Position numbers and translations under genes: made by a program
Assembly: GCF_036320965.1 (NCBI RefSeq)
Contig: NC_092248.1
Location: 24,826,002 to 24,890,001 of the forward strand
Direction of reading: 5' to 3'
Source: Panulirus ornatus
Taxonomy: Eukaryota > Arthropoda > Malacostraca > Decapoda > Palinuridae
Length of the DNA: 64,000 nucleotides
Notes under the pieces: model-generated
The model's database searches: none
The model's input: the letters and a program-made list of their open reading frames with translations, nothing else
Told to the model about the DNA's origin: nothing
In this document: piece after piece, positions 1-13,351 of the stretch
Layout: each line of letters begins with the position of its first letter
Position numbering within the stretch: position 1 is the first letter of the stretch

Positions 1-435
1 ATAAAGGACATCTTAATCAGGAATTCAGCAGAAAATTCTCTTGGATGCATATATAAAGTACCTTGTGGAAATCGTGATAAATTTTATGTTGGTCAGACTG
101 GTGAGGATCTTTCTGTTAGACTTAAGCAAAATAAATCTAGTAAAAGAACGGGGCAAGAATCAAATGCCTTGTTTAATCACGTTAAAAACTATGATCATCG
201 TATCGACTGGAGTATTGCCATCTCAGTTATTAACTCTAACTCTATTACCAAGAGTAATGCCATCTCAGTTATTAACTCTAACTCTATTACCAAGAGTAAT
301 GCCATCTCAGTTATTAACTCTAACTCTATTACCAAGAGAAATATCATTGAATCTTCTATTATCAAATACACAAAGAATTATAATCTAAATATTAGTGATG
401 GTCTATACAAATTATATAACTTATTGTTGATATAA
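1..435 (+). CDS. Penelope-like retroelement, C-terminal GIY-YIG endonuclease domain (partial)
   Basis: The frame is open from the first base of the window to TAA at 433-435; the start and the reverse transcriptase lie off the left edge. Visible GIY-YIG features are C-I-Y at residues 16-18, FYVGQTG at residues 28-34 and the helix arginine R40 in VRLKQ. The later ESNALFNHVKNYDH and the C-terminal YTKNYNLNISDGLYKL resemble the ends of Penelope-like element (PLE) proteins. In PLEs this nuclease domain follows the RT and nicks the target during insertion. An in-frame triplication of a 14-residue block (211-336) sits between the fold core and the tail and is unlikely to be ancestral. Assignment to a PLE rests on the domain type and on family resemblance from memory. 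Confidence 0.72.
   Translation: MKDILIRNSAENSLGCIYKVPCGNRDKFYVGQTGEDLSVRLKQNKSSKRTGQESNALFNHVKNYDHRIDWSIAISVINSNSITKSNAISVINSNSITKSNAISVINSNSITKRNIIESSIIKYTKNYNLNISDGLYKLYNLLLI
211..336 (+). repeat. 42-bp in-frame triplication in the PLE ORF
   Basis: Three consecutive 42-bp units (211-252, 253-294, 295-336) encode S-I/N-AISVINSNSITK three times. Units 2 and 3 are identical and unit 1 differs at one base (ATT against AAT in its second codon). Because 42 is a multiple of three, the ORF stays open. Confidence 0.95.
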
Positions 436-469
436 TTTGTAAAATGATAAGTTTATGAACGTTCGTCGT

Positions 470-771
470 ATATGAATACGAATAAAGTGCATATACCTCC
501 GCGTTGTACAGTTAGGTTCGGTAAAAGGCTATCTGCTGCCTATATGCGCCTGTTGAGAAATGACCGGCATAGATCCCATTGCTCACCATCGTGAGACGAA
601 GGGTATTCAAGTACATAGTATTCGAATAGTTGTCTCCTATTAGCCAGGCCCATAGCCTAGCGGTTAGCCTGCCTGCCTCTTGCTCAAGGGCCCCGGGTTC
701 GATCTTGGCTGTTGGAGGTTTGTATGTTCTATAAAGGTGCGCGTTTCTATGCACTTTATTCGTATTCATAT
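470..771. repeat. 24-bp perfect inverted repeat enclosing the first SINE unit
   Basis: Bases 470-493 and 748-771 are exact reverse complements (24/24). They enclose the first tRNA-like repeat unit. The outer arms contain GAATACGAATAAAGTGC or its complement. The arrangement resembles terminal inverted repeats or a fold-back element, but no target duplication is evident to me. Confidence 0.85.
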
Positions 772-1003
772 AATTCCGCGTTGTACAGTTAAGTTCGGTA
801 AAATGCTATCAGCTGGCTATGTGCGCCTGTTGGGAAATAACCGGTATAGACCCCGTTGCTCACCATTGTGAGACGAAGGGTATTCGAGTACTTAGTATTC
901 GAATAGTTGTTTCCTATTAGCCAGGCCCATGGCCTAGCGGTTAGCATGCCTGCCTCTTGCACAGGGATCCGGGGTTCGATCTTGGATGTTGGAAGTTTGT
1001 ATA
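498..1003 (+). mobile_element. Tandem pair of tRNA-derived SINE-like repeats
   Basis: Two similar units, about 498-774 and 775-1003, are offset by 277 bp. Each starts with CCGCGTTGTACAGTTA, then has CTCACCATxGTGAGACGAAG and ends in a tRNA-like head. That head has an A-box-like GCCTAGCGGTTAGC (unit 1 near 655-668, unit 2 near 932-945) and a B-box-like GGTTCGATC (696-704 and 973-981), which fits an internal RNA polymerase III promoter. The tRNA part lies at the right-hand end of each unit, so the true element boundaries may be phased differently. The second unit runs straight into a short TA tract and the tail of an RTE copy. Not a functional tRNA gene: no cloverleaf acceptor stem can be closed. 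Confidence 0.6.
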
Positions 1004-1035
1004 TGATATATATATATATATTTATCTATCTATTA

Positions 1036-2322
1036 TATTTTGCTTTGTCGCTGTCTCCTGCGTTTGCGAGGTAGCGCAAGGAAACAGACGAAAGAATGGC
1101 CCAAACCACCCACATACACATGTATATACATACACGTCCACGCACGCAAATATACATACCTATACATCTCAATGTATACATATATATACACACACAGACA
1201 TATACATATATACACATGTACATAATTCATACTGTCTGCCTTTACTCATTCCTATCGCCACCTCGCCACACATGGAATAACAAAGCCCCTCCCCCCTCAT
1301 GTGTGCGAGGTAGCGCTAGGAAAAGACAACAAAGGCCCCATTCGTTCACACTGTCTCTAGCTGTCATGTAATAATGCACCGAAACCACAGCTCCCTTTCC
1401 GCATCCAGGCCCCACAGAACTTTCCATGGTTTACCCCAGACGCTTCACATGCCCTGGTTCAATCTATTGACAGCACGTCGACCCCGGTATACCACATCGT
1501 TCCAATTCTCTCTATTCCTTGCACGCCTCTCATCCTCCTGCATGTTTAGGCCCTGATCACTCAAAATCTTTTTCACACCATCTTTCCACCTCCAATTTGG
1601 TCGCCCACTTCTCGTTCCCTCCACCTCTGACACATATATCCTCTTGGTCAATCTTTCCTCACTCTCTCCATGTGACCAAACCATTTCAAAACACCCTCTT
1701 CTGCTCTCTCAACCACACTCTTTTTATTACCACACATCTCTCTTACCCTTACATTACTTACTCGTTCAAACCACCCCACACCACATATTGTCCTCAAACA
1801 TCTCATTTCCAGCACATCCACCCTCCTCCGCACAACCACATCTATAGCCCACGCCTCGCAACCATATAACACTGTTGGAACCACAATTCCTTCAAACATA
1901 CCCGTTTTTGCTCTCAAAAATAATGTTCTCGCATTCCACACATTCTTCAACGATCGTAGAACCTTTGCCCCCTACCCCACCCTGTGACTCACTTTCGCTT
2001 CCATGGTTCCATTCACTGTTAAATCCACTCCCAGTTTTCTTCACTCAAACTTACCTCCCAATTTACTTGTCCCTCACCCCTACTGAACATAATAACCTTG
2101 CTCTTATTCATATTTACTCTAAGCTTTCTTCTTTCACCCACTTTACCAAACTCAGTCACCAGCTTCTGCAGCTTCTCACTGGAATCAGTCACCAGCGCTG
2201 TATCATCAACAAACAACAACTGACTCACTTCCCAAGCTCTCTCATCCACAACAGATTGCATGCTTGCCCCTCTCCCCAAATCTCTTGCATTCACCTCCCT
2301 AACAACGTAACAATCCCATCTA
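1036..2322 (-). mobile_element. RTE-like LINE, old 5'-truncated copy with long 3' tail (copy 1)
   Basis: Read on the minus strand this is the C-terminal third of the reverse transcriptase ORF followed by the 3' UTR. Peptides recognisable across frames include LLFVDDTALV near 2200 (YADD region), [29 protein letters not shown] near 1790-1850 and [15 protein letters not shown] near 1590. The ORF ends with the old-subfamily extension YRGRRAVNRLNQGM. The roughly 400-bp tail (1036-1440) is the long form, ending in the GCGAGGTAGCGCAAGG block and short TA repeats. Frameshifts break the ORF several times. The 5' truncation is near 2322. Confidence 0.85.
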
Positions 2323-2764
2323 TATGAATTTACAGACCACGAGGGAAAATTACAGAAGGAAAATTTGCTTAAGCTCTTTCATGTATTTCAATACAATTTC
2401 AGAAGCAAAATATAACAAACCACAGGCGGAGGAAAGTATACAGACACCAGTAGATTACCAGGATCACAGCTTACACGGTAATGGAGGGTGGTATGGTAAC
2501 CCACGTCGAGTCACAAGACACTCAGGTAACAAACCAGACCCTACTATTCAGGTCAATACGACTGTGTCAGGTCCTTAACTCTCTTGCACAAGTCACTGCG
2601 AATTATATGTAAGACGATGTTGTGTAAACTAAATAATCCTGTAAATACATTTACATTCTTACCAACATTCAGCTGTATAAGAGCAGATTCAAATAAATTT
2701 CTATTCATAAAACTTTAATACTTTACGCCAGTCAGTAAGATAAGAGTTTCATTCATGTCAGCAA
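2323..2764. other. Unassigned sequence between LINE copy 1 and minisatellite A
   Basis: AT-rich, apparently single-copy. An 84-codon open frame at 2324-2578 (+) has no motif I recognise and no splice or promoter context, so I do not call a gene. Confidence 0.4.
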
Positions 2765-3430
2765 ACAGAGCACTAGATCGTTGACCAGTACTTAACAGAG
2801 CAATAGATCGTTGACTAGTACGTAGAAGGGCACTAGAGGGTTGAACAGTACGTAACAGAGCACTAGATCGTTGCCCAGTACTTAACAGAGCAATAGATCG
2901 TTGACCAGTACGTAACTGAGCAATAGATCGTTGCCCAGTACTTAACAGAGCAACAGATCGTTGACCAGTACGTAACAGAGCACTAGATCGTTGCCCAGTA
3001 CTTAACAGAGCAACAGATCGTTGACCAGTACGTAACAGAACACTAGATGTTTGACCAGTACGTAACAGAGAACTAGATCGTTGACCAGTACGTAACACAG
3101 CACTATATCGTTGACCAGTACTTAACAGAGCAATAGATCATTGACCAGTATTTAACAGAGCACTAGATCGTTGACCAGTACGTAACAGAGCACTAGACAG
3201 TTGACCAGTACGTAACAGAGCACTAGATGGTTCACCAGTATGTAACAGGGCACTAGATCTTTGACCAGTACGTAACAGAGCACTAGATGGTTCATCAGTA
3301 TGTAACAGGGCACTAGATCTTTGACCAGTACGTAACAGAGCACTAGATGGTTCACCAGTATGTAACAGGACACCAGGTGGTTGACCAGTACGTAACAGAG
3401 CACCAGATTGTTGACCAGTACGTAACAGAA
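2765..3430. repeat. Minisatellite A, 30-bp unit, about 22 copies
   Basis: The unit is of the form AACAGAGCACTAGATCGTTG followed by ACCAGTACGT. Variants alternate so that many positions match better at 60 bp (for example CTTAAC then CGTAAC), suggesting a dimeric higher-order repeat in the left half. The right half (3180-3400) has its own alternation of TGGTTCACC and TCTTTGACC units. Open frames on the minus strand (LLRTGQRSSA...) are a by-product of a stop-free 30-bp period. Confidence 0.97.
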
Positions 3431-3960
3431 TAAGCATTTTGAAGTACACGAGATTTGAAGTCTTTACCTGTCAGTCCCAAGTAAAACGAACTACATGATT
3501 TGCCAGGAATCTTGTTAAACTTTACTGTTGTTATTACTTGGGCTGTTCTTAACCAACATTTCCTTCACAGTGATCTCGTAAGAGGAAACTAATTATACAT
3601 CAAATATCCTGAGCAGTGGAATGAGAGGTTCAAATGGTTTGTGGTAAGGTGAACACAGAATATTGATGGAAGTCCTTTCCTCATGTGTCACATTATCATG
3701 ATAATTATTTCTAGCCTAAATCTTACATTTGTCCAATGCATAGGAAGGACAGCAAAGTTTCTTACTGATAGTATCAGTGTTGCTAAATTCCTTGTCCAGA
3801 TATTCTGAGCTGACACTCCGTAAAGTCTCAGATGCATAGAAGAAAATATAAACTGTTTAATACTAAATGTATGACCAGAGTGAAGGCAAACATAGGACAT
3901 TGCATTAGTTGGCTTGCTATTGATGCAATATTTGAAATAATACTCCTCACTATGAATCGA
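3431..3960. other. Unassigned sequence between minisatellites A and B
   Basis: About 530 bp of apparently single-copy AT-rich DNA. I see no coding motif, RNA gene or recognisable repeat. Confidence 0.4.
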
Positions 3961-6410
3961 CACAATGCTCTACCCTCACTCCGTCACCACACACTACTCT
4001 ACCCTCACCTCCGTAACCACACGCTACCCTACCCTCACCTCCATCACCACACACTACACTACCCTCACCTCCGTCAACACACACACTGCCCTACCCTCAC
4101 CTCCGTCACCACACTACCCTGCCCTCGCCTCCGTCACCACAGACTGCCCCACCCTCACTCCGTCACCACAGACTGCCCTACTCTCACCTTCGTCAATACA
4201 CACTACCCTACCCTCATCTCCGTCACCACACACTACCTTACCCTCACCTCCGTCACCACACACTACTCTACCCTCACCTCCGTCACTACAGACTGACCCA
4301 CCCTCACCTCCGTCACCACAGACAACCCTACCCTCACCTCTGTCACCACACGCCACCCTACCCTCACCTCCGTCAACAAAGACTGCTCCACCCTCACTCC
4401 CGTCACCACAGACTGCCCTACCCTCACCTTAGTCACCACACACTACCCTACCCTCACCTCCGTTACCACACACTACCCTACCCTCATCTCCGTCACCACA
4501 GACTACCTTACCCTCATCTCCGTCACCACAGACTACCGTACCCTCACCTCCGTCACCACAGACTACCTTACCCTCACCTCCGTCACCACAGACTACCTTA
4601 CCCTCACCTCCGTCACCACAGACTACCGTACCCTCACCTCCGTCACCACAGACTACCTTACCCTCACCTCCGTCACCACAGACTACCTTACCCTCATCTC
4701 CGTCACCACAGACTACCGTACCCTCACCTCCGTCACCACAGACTACCTTACCCTCATCTCCGTCACCACAGACTACCTTACCCTCACCTCCGTCACCACA
4801 GACTACCGTACCCTCACCTCCGTCACCAAAGATTGTCCCACCCTCACCTCCGTCACCGCAGACTCTACCTACCCTCACCTCCGTCACCACACACTACCCT
4901 ACCCTCACCTCCGTCACCAGAGACTGCCCCACCCTCACCTCCGTCACCACAGACTGCCCTACCCTCACCTCCGTCGCCTCACACTATCCTACAGTTACTT
5001 CCGTCACCAAAGACTGCCATAACCTTACCTGCGTCGCCACAGACTGCTTCACCTACACCTCCGTTAACAAACATTTCCCTACCTCACCTCCGTCACCACA
5101 GACCCCGCTGCCCTCACCTCCGTCACCACAGACTGCCCTACCCTCACCTCCGTCACCATAGACTGCTCCGCCCTCATCTACATTAACACACACTTCGCCA
5201 CCCTTACCTCTTTTACATCACACTGCCCTACCCTCATCTCCTTTACCAGAGACTGGCCCACCCTCACCTCGATCACCATAAATTTCCCCACCCTCATCTC
5301 CGTCACAACACACTGACTTACCCTAATATACGTCACTACAGACTGCCGTAACCTCACCTCCCCAACCCTCACCTCCGTCTCCATAGACTGCTCTGCCTTC
5401 TTCTACATTAACACAGACTTCGCCACCCTTACCTTCTTCACAACACAGTGCCCTACCCTCATCTCCTTCACCAGAGACTGCCCCACCCTCACCTCCGTCA
5501 CCACAGACTGCCCTACCCTTACTCTGTAACCACACGCTGCCCCACCCTCACTTCCATCACAACACACTGCCCCACCCCCACCTCCATCAAAACACACTGG
5601 CTCACCCTCATTACCGTCAACAAAGGCGACCTCACCCTAACCTCTGTCACCACAGACTGCCCCACCTTCACCTCCGTCACCACAGACTGCATCACCCCCA
5701 CCTTCGTCAACACAGATTGCCCACCCACCTTCACCTCCGTCGCCACAGACTGCTCACCATCACCTCCGTCACCATACACTACCCTACGCTCACCTCCGTC
5801 TCCGCAGAATGCTCCACGCTCACCTCCGTCATGAAATATTGCACCACCCTCACCTCCGTCACCATAGAGTGCCCTACTCTCACCTCCGTCACCATACACA
5901 TCCTACTCTCACCTTCATTACCACACACTGCCCCATCCTCACTTCCGTCACCACGGACTGCCCCATCCGCACGTTCGTCACCATAGACTGCCCCACTCTC
6001 ATCTCCCTCATTACGCACTGCCCTACCCCCACCTCCGTCACCACGGACAGTCCAATCCTCACCTCCGTTAACACAGACAACACCCACCTTATTACCGTCA
6101 TCACAGAATGCCCGACCCTCATTTTCAACACCAAACATTGCCCTACCCTCACCTCCGTCACCACAGACTGTCCCATCCGTCACCACAGACTGTCCTATCC
6201 TCATATCCGTCAACACAGATTGCCTTACACTCATCTCCGTCACTGCAGACTGCTCTGCACCTCACCTCCATCACCAAGGACTGCTTCACCCTCACCTCCG
6301 TTACCACAGACAACCCTACCCTCATATCAGTCACCGCAGATTTCCGTATCCTCACCTCCGCCACTAGAGATTGTCTTACCCTCAATTCTGTCACCATAGA
6401 CTGCCTTACT
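3961..6410. repeat. Minisatellite B, 30-bp unit, about 81 copies
   Basis: The unit is CCCTCACCTCCGTCACCACA followed by GACTGCCCTA. The plus strand is strongly C-rich and G-poor. The centre (about 4500-4830) is the most homogeneous, with 60-base rows nearly identical. Both flanks are more diverged and carry short indels, the usual pattern when an array is homogenised by central expansion. Long open frames on both strands (VCGDGGEG..., TLTSVTTD...) are period artefacts. Confidence 0.97.
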
Positions 6411-6972
6411 GAGGAAATGTAACAGAATTAACCTGTCATATAAAACTAATAATTTTCAGTCATTTGAGAAACAGATGATACGAAAACAGATCCTTCATTT
6501 TCTAGTGCGTAAACCTAAGACTTCTGCATGATTTAATTTCTTTACAATAAAGCGTGAATTCTCAAGGGTACTGAAACCCTTGAGTGGATTGCTGTTATCT
6601 TAAGATATCATTTCATAGTCATCCTTCCCTTCACTTCATCCGCTGGATTGTTATCATGGAATAAATATCACAGTGCAGCATCACACTAGTTTTCTCCATG
6701 GACTTAGTCTTCAAAATGCGTCACTTGTAGTGGGAGAATTATACTGAGTCTAAACCAGTTGAAGAACGTAAACACTAATGATGTCAGGTCAGAGCTGCTC
6801 TTCTCGACGTCCTCGATGAAGTACTGAGGATGTTGCCTGGCCAGACCCCCTCATGGTGAGATGTTTTCTCTCTCCCGAACATGAATTATGGTTGACATGT
6901 TCCTGATGATGATGATTTAATTCGGATGTGCTTTTTAAATGAATGTAATTATATTGCGTTATTCTTACCCAC
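6411..6972. other. Unassigned sequence before the TTAGG tract
   Basis: About 560 bp of mixed-composition DNA. No supported gene, RNA or repeat. Confidence 0.4.
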
Positions 6973-7120
6973 TTAGGGTTAGGTTCGGTTAGATTAGGTT
7001 AGTTTAGGTTAGGTTAGGTTAGGTTAAGTTAGGTTAGGTTCGGTTAGATTAGGTTAGGTTCAGGTTAGGTTAGGTTTGGTTAGGTTAGGTTAGGTTAGGT
7101 TAGGTCAGGTTAGGTCAGGT
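6973..7120 (+). repeat. Degenerate interstitial TTAGG tract
   Basis: About 148 bp built from TTAGG repeats (GGTTAGGTTAGG...) with substitutions to TTCGG, TTAGA, TCAGG and TTTGG and some length changes. (TTAGG)n is the usual arthropod telomere repeat. Its degeneracy and position between other sequences point to an interstitial relic, or to a pentamer satellite that resembles it, rather than a chromosome end. Confidence 0.85.
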
Positions 7121-7916
7121 TTCATTGTTACTGAAAGTCTCAATACGAAGCGCCAGATGCAGATTTATGCCGTGTAACAAGTGTAGGATATGTAGCGCGT
7201 GCGTTGTAACACTTGTAATGTAGTACTAACATAAGATAGTTAACATTGACTGTGCATGATTTTTTTCTCTATGTTGACAGGAATGCATGATTGTCAAGAC
7301 CATTAAACTAGAATTAATGAAAGCAAAAAGAGGAAGGTGATAGTGAGGAACAGTCTCACAAACAATTCCTAATAACTCGTTATTGTATATCAAATGCCTC
7401 ATGGAAAATGAGAGAGACACGGGTGAAAAAAATAACATTAACACTCGAGTGAAGTGCCTAATTACATTTATCTAAAAACTCATACCAAAAATTGATAATT
7501 GTATGAATGATTTTGTTACAATGTTTCACGTTGTAATAAGAAGCGTACTTGTCCAGAACTTACGATGCTTTTTTGCTGAGTATTCTTGCTTTATTACGAA
7601 GTATTTAATAGTTACTTCATAATAATAGTCTAACAACTTCTCACGTGAATAAAACTGTCTTCTAATTCATTTATAAGACAGACTTCAAACTTTCCTTATG
7701 GCTAAGAGAACAGTTTTGAGAACTAAAACATATAGAACTTACACAGTGCAAGAAAAGAGAGTTGTACCACCGTCACAAAGGCTGCAGTGACTGACCCTGC
7801 CACAGTCAAGCCGGTGTTTATATATCCAGAAAAAAAGGACGAGCAACTGAAATTAGTTAATCAATAGACTCAGGTATCATGCGTACAAAACCATGCAATA
7901 TAGGGCGTAATATACA

Positions 7917-7917
<1 letters not shown>
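7121..7917. other. Unassigned AT-rich sequence
   Basis: About 800 bp with no recognised gene. A 72-codon frame at 7226-7444 (-) shows no known motif. Confidence 0.4.

Positions 7918-7999
<82 letters not shown>
7918..7999. repeat. (CA)n microsatellite
   Basis: About 82 bp of CA/AC repeat interrupted by CG and TA steps near 7950-7960. It abuts the 5' truncation of the next LINE fragment. Confidence 0.98.
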
Positions 8000-8001
<2 letters not shown>

Positions 8002-8003
8002 AT

Positions 8004-8700
8004 ATGAGTATGTTTGAAGGAATAGTTGTTCCAACAATGTTGTATGGTTGCGAGGCGTGGGTTATAGATAGAGTTGTGCGCAGGAGGATGGATGTGCTGG
8101 AAATGAGATGTTTGAGGACAATATGAGGTGTGAGGAGGTTTGATCGAGTAAGTAATTTTAGGATAAGAGAGATGTGTGGAAATTAAAAGAGTGTGGTTGA
8201 GAGAGCAGAAGAGGGTGTTTTGAAATGGTTTGGTCACATGGAGAGAATGAGTGAGGAAAGATTGACCAAGAGGATATATGTGTCAGAGGTGGAGGGAACG
8301 ACGAGATGTAGGAGACCAAATTGGAGGTGGAAAGATGGAGTGAAAAAGATTTTTGAGCGATCGGGGCCTGAACATGCAGGAGGGTGAAAGGCGTGCAAGG
8401 AACGGATTGAATTGGAACGATGATGTATACCGGGGTCGATGTGCTGTCAATGGACTGAACCAGGGCACGTGAAGCGTCTGGGGTAAACCATGGAAAGTTT
8501 TCTTTGGCCTGGATGTGGAAAGGGAGCTGTGGTTTCTGTACATTATACATGACAGCTAGAGACTGAGTGTAAAGGAATGTGGCCTTTGTTGTCTTTTCCT
8601 AGCGCGACCTCGCGCGCATGCGGGGGGAGGGGGGTCGTCATTTCATGTGTGGCGGGGTGGCGACGGGAATGAAGAAAGGCAGCAAATATAGATTATGTAC
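8004..8700 (+). mobile_element. RTE-like LINE, C-terminal fragment with long tail (copy 2)
   Basis: Starts at the [17 protein letters not shown] block (about 8010) and runs through [15 protein letters not shown] to the ORF end near 8470, followed by the long 3' tail (CATGACAGCTAGAGACTGAG, CTTTTCCTAGCGCGACCTCG). Stop codons (TGA in the CGVRWF block near 8125, TAA near 8185) and frameshifts break it. It is an old-subfamily copy, 5'-truncated at the (CA)n tract. Confidence 0.85.
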
Positions 8701-8708
8701 ATGTACAT

Positions 8709-8754
8709 GCTAGGACGCCATTTGGTAAACATGTTTACCAAATGGCGTCCTAGC
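8709..8754. repeat. 46-bp perfect palindrome
   Basis: A zero-spacer palindrome centred between 8731 and 8732 (ACATGT at the centre). The half-sites read GCTAGGACGCCATTTGGTAA outward to inward, and all 23 base pairs match. It begins a dispersed-looking unit that runs to the TA array at 8883. Confidence 0.97.
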
Positions 8755-8880
8755 TTCGTCTCTTCGATGTATATCAACTGACTGTTATATTTCTCTCTTG
8801 TGTCTCCCCTGATGATGTGATTATTACACGAAAGTGCACTTGGAAACTTTTCCCGTTTCATTTTCCCCGTGGATCCATAG

Positions 8881-8882
<2 letters not shown>
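8755..8882 (+). repeat. Unclassified repeat-like unit with CTGATGA...GAAA core
   Basis: The segment follows the palindrome directly and ends at a (TA)n array. It holds CTGATGA (8809-8815), a GTG/CAC stem with a 7-nt loop, then GAAA (8830-8833), which is the order of the hammerhead ribozyme core found in Penelope-like elements. The fit is imperfect: one extra U sits before stem II and stem I is weak. I have the impression of a decapod dispersed repeat, but cannot prove copy number from one occurrence. Confidence 0.35.

Positions 8883-8971
<89 letters not shown>
8883..8971. repeat. (TA)n array
   Basis: Uninterrupted TA repeat, about 89 bp. It borders the 5' truncation point of LINE copy 3. Confidence 0.99.
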
Positions 8972-12375
<3,404 letters not shown>

Positions 12376-12426
12376 CCATTAATTTTTCATTAGTTAGTCG
12401 TTATCATCATTTTACTCATGGGCCAC

Positions 12427-12682
12427 TGTTAATCATGGTGTTTGAACACGTAAGAGCTGATCTGTTGTTTGAACATGTTGAATGGGTGTTGACGGACTCC
12501 TATATAACCCCTGGCCAGCCTCGTCACACCGTCCACTGGTGTATGTCGTAGTGTCGTAGCCCAGAGTACTACAGATGTACGTACTTACTGTTTCTAATAA
12601 AACTACAAAGGTCACCTGATCTTAACTGAGTACCACAAAACGAAGATAGACCCGATCTCTTTCCTATCAACTCAAACTTACA
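12427..12682 (+). mobile_element. Probable 5' LTR of an LTR retrotransposon
   Basis: A 256-bp segment begins TGTTAATC and ends CTTACA, so it has TG...CA ends. Inside are a TATA box (TATATAA at 12501) and a polyadenylation signal (AATAAA at 12596-12601) about 90 bp downstream, the expected U3-R-U5 order. A primer-binding-site-like sequence follows at 12685. The partner LTR and the gag-pol ORF are not visible; minisatellites occupy the expected internal region. The LTR ends are inferred from internal signals only. Confidence 0.55.
12501..12507 (+). promoter_or_regulatory. TATA box of the putative LTR
   Basis: TATATAA preceded by ACTCC and followed by CCCCTGG. It is located in the U3 part of the putative LTR, about 90 bp before AATAAA. 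Confidence 0.5.
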
Positions 12683-12684
12683 AA

Positions 12685-12698
12685 TGGTGGCAGCGACG
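12685..12698 (+). other. Putative primer-binding site
   Basis: TGGTGGCAGCGACG begins with TGG, complementary to a tRNA 3' CCA. The next seven bases (after one discriminator position) would pair with an acceptor stem. It lies 2 nt after the putative LTR end, the normal spacing for a reverse-transcription primer site. Confidence 0.5.
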
Positions 12699-12913
12699 TA
12701 AGAACCTACGTGACCACGGACGACCTGCTACATATTTCTACGCCTGGTGTTCCCAGAATTCATACAGGCCTACCTGACACAGTCCTGGCGCTCGCTTCTA
12801 TGGACGTTTAGGGCGGAACCCACGGCCAGCTACGTGATCCATCGCCCTTACATCCCTGCATTGATGCGCCAATAGTGCACTGCTGACACTGGGTCGCTTG
12901 CATGGGAAAGGCC
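12699..12913. other. Putative retrotransposon leader, unassigned
   Basis: About 215 bp between the primer-binding site and minisatellite C. More GC-rich than its surroundings. No gag-like frame is recognisable. Confidence 0.35.
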
Positions 12914-13280
12914 ATTCGTGCAGTGCTGTCATCACATCAGCAGAGCGCCACAGTCGTGCAGTGCTGTCATCACATCAACACAGCACCACAGTCGTGCAGT
13001 GCTGTCATCACATCAACACAGCACCACAGTCGTGCAGTGCTGTCATCACATCAACACAGCATCACGGTCGTGCAGTGCTGTCATCACATCAACACAGCAT
13101 CACGGTCGTGCAGTGCTGTCATCACATCAACACAGCGCCACAGTCGTGCAGTGCTGTCATCACATCAACACAGCGCCACAGTCGTGCAGTGCTGTCATCA
13201 CATCAACACAGCGCCACAGTCGTGCAGTGCTGTCATCACATCAACACAGCGCCACAGTCGTGCAGTGCTGTCATCACATG
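12914..13280. repeat. Minisatellite C, 38-bp unit, about 10 copies
   Basis: The unit is GTGCAGTGCTGTCATCACAT followed by CAACACAGCGCCACAGTC; unit starts are 12918, 12956, 12994 and so on to 13260. Variation is limited to a few sites (CACC, CATC or CGCC). All three plus-strand frames stay open, giving spurious ORFs. Confidence 0.97.
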
Positions 13281-13351
13281 AAGACGTCTCACACAAAGTC
13301 AGTGATCCTGCCCACACCAACTTGGAGGTCATCTTGTCGACTGCTCCAGAG

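Noticed and set aside
648..720. Functional tRNA gene
   Set aside because: A-box and B-box-like motifs are present, but no acceptor stem or full cloverleaf can be formed. A tRNA-derived SINE is the better reading.
2324..2578. Possible 84-codon gene
   Set aside because: No recognisable domain, no promoter or splice context, and lies between repeats.
2765..3430. CRISPR-like 30-bp periodicity
   Set aside because: Repeats are contiguous with no unique spacers, and the genome is eukaryotic.
2715..6397. Open frames such as LLRTGQRSSA..., VCGDGGEGR... and TLTSVTTD... in the minisatellites
   Set aside because: A period divisible by three with no stop in the unit gives long frames on both strands. 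No start context, splice sites or known domain.
6973..7120. True chromosome end
   Set aside because: The tract is short, degenerate and flanked on both sides by other sequence.
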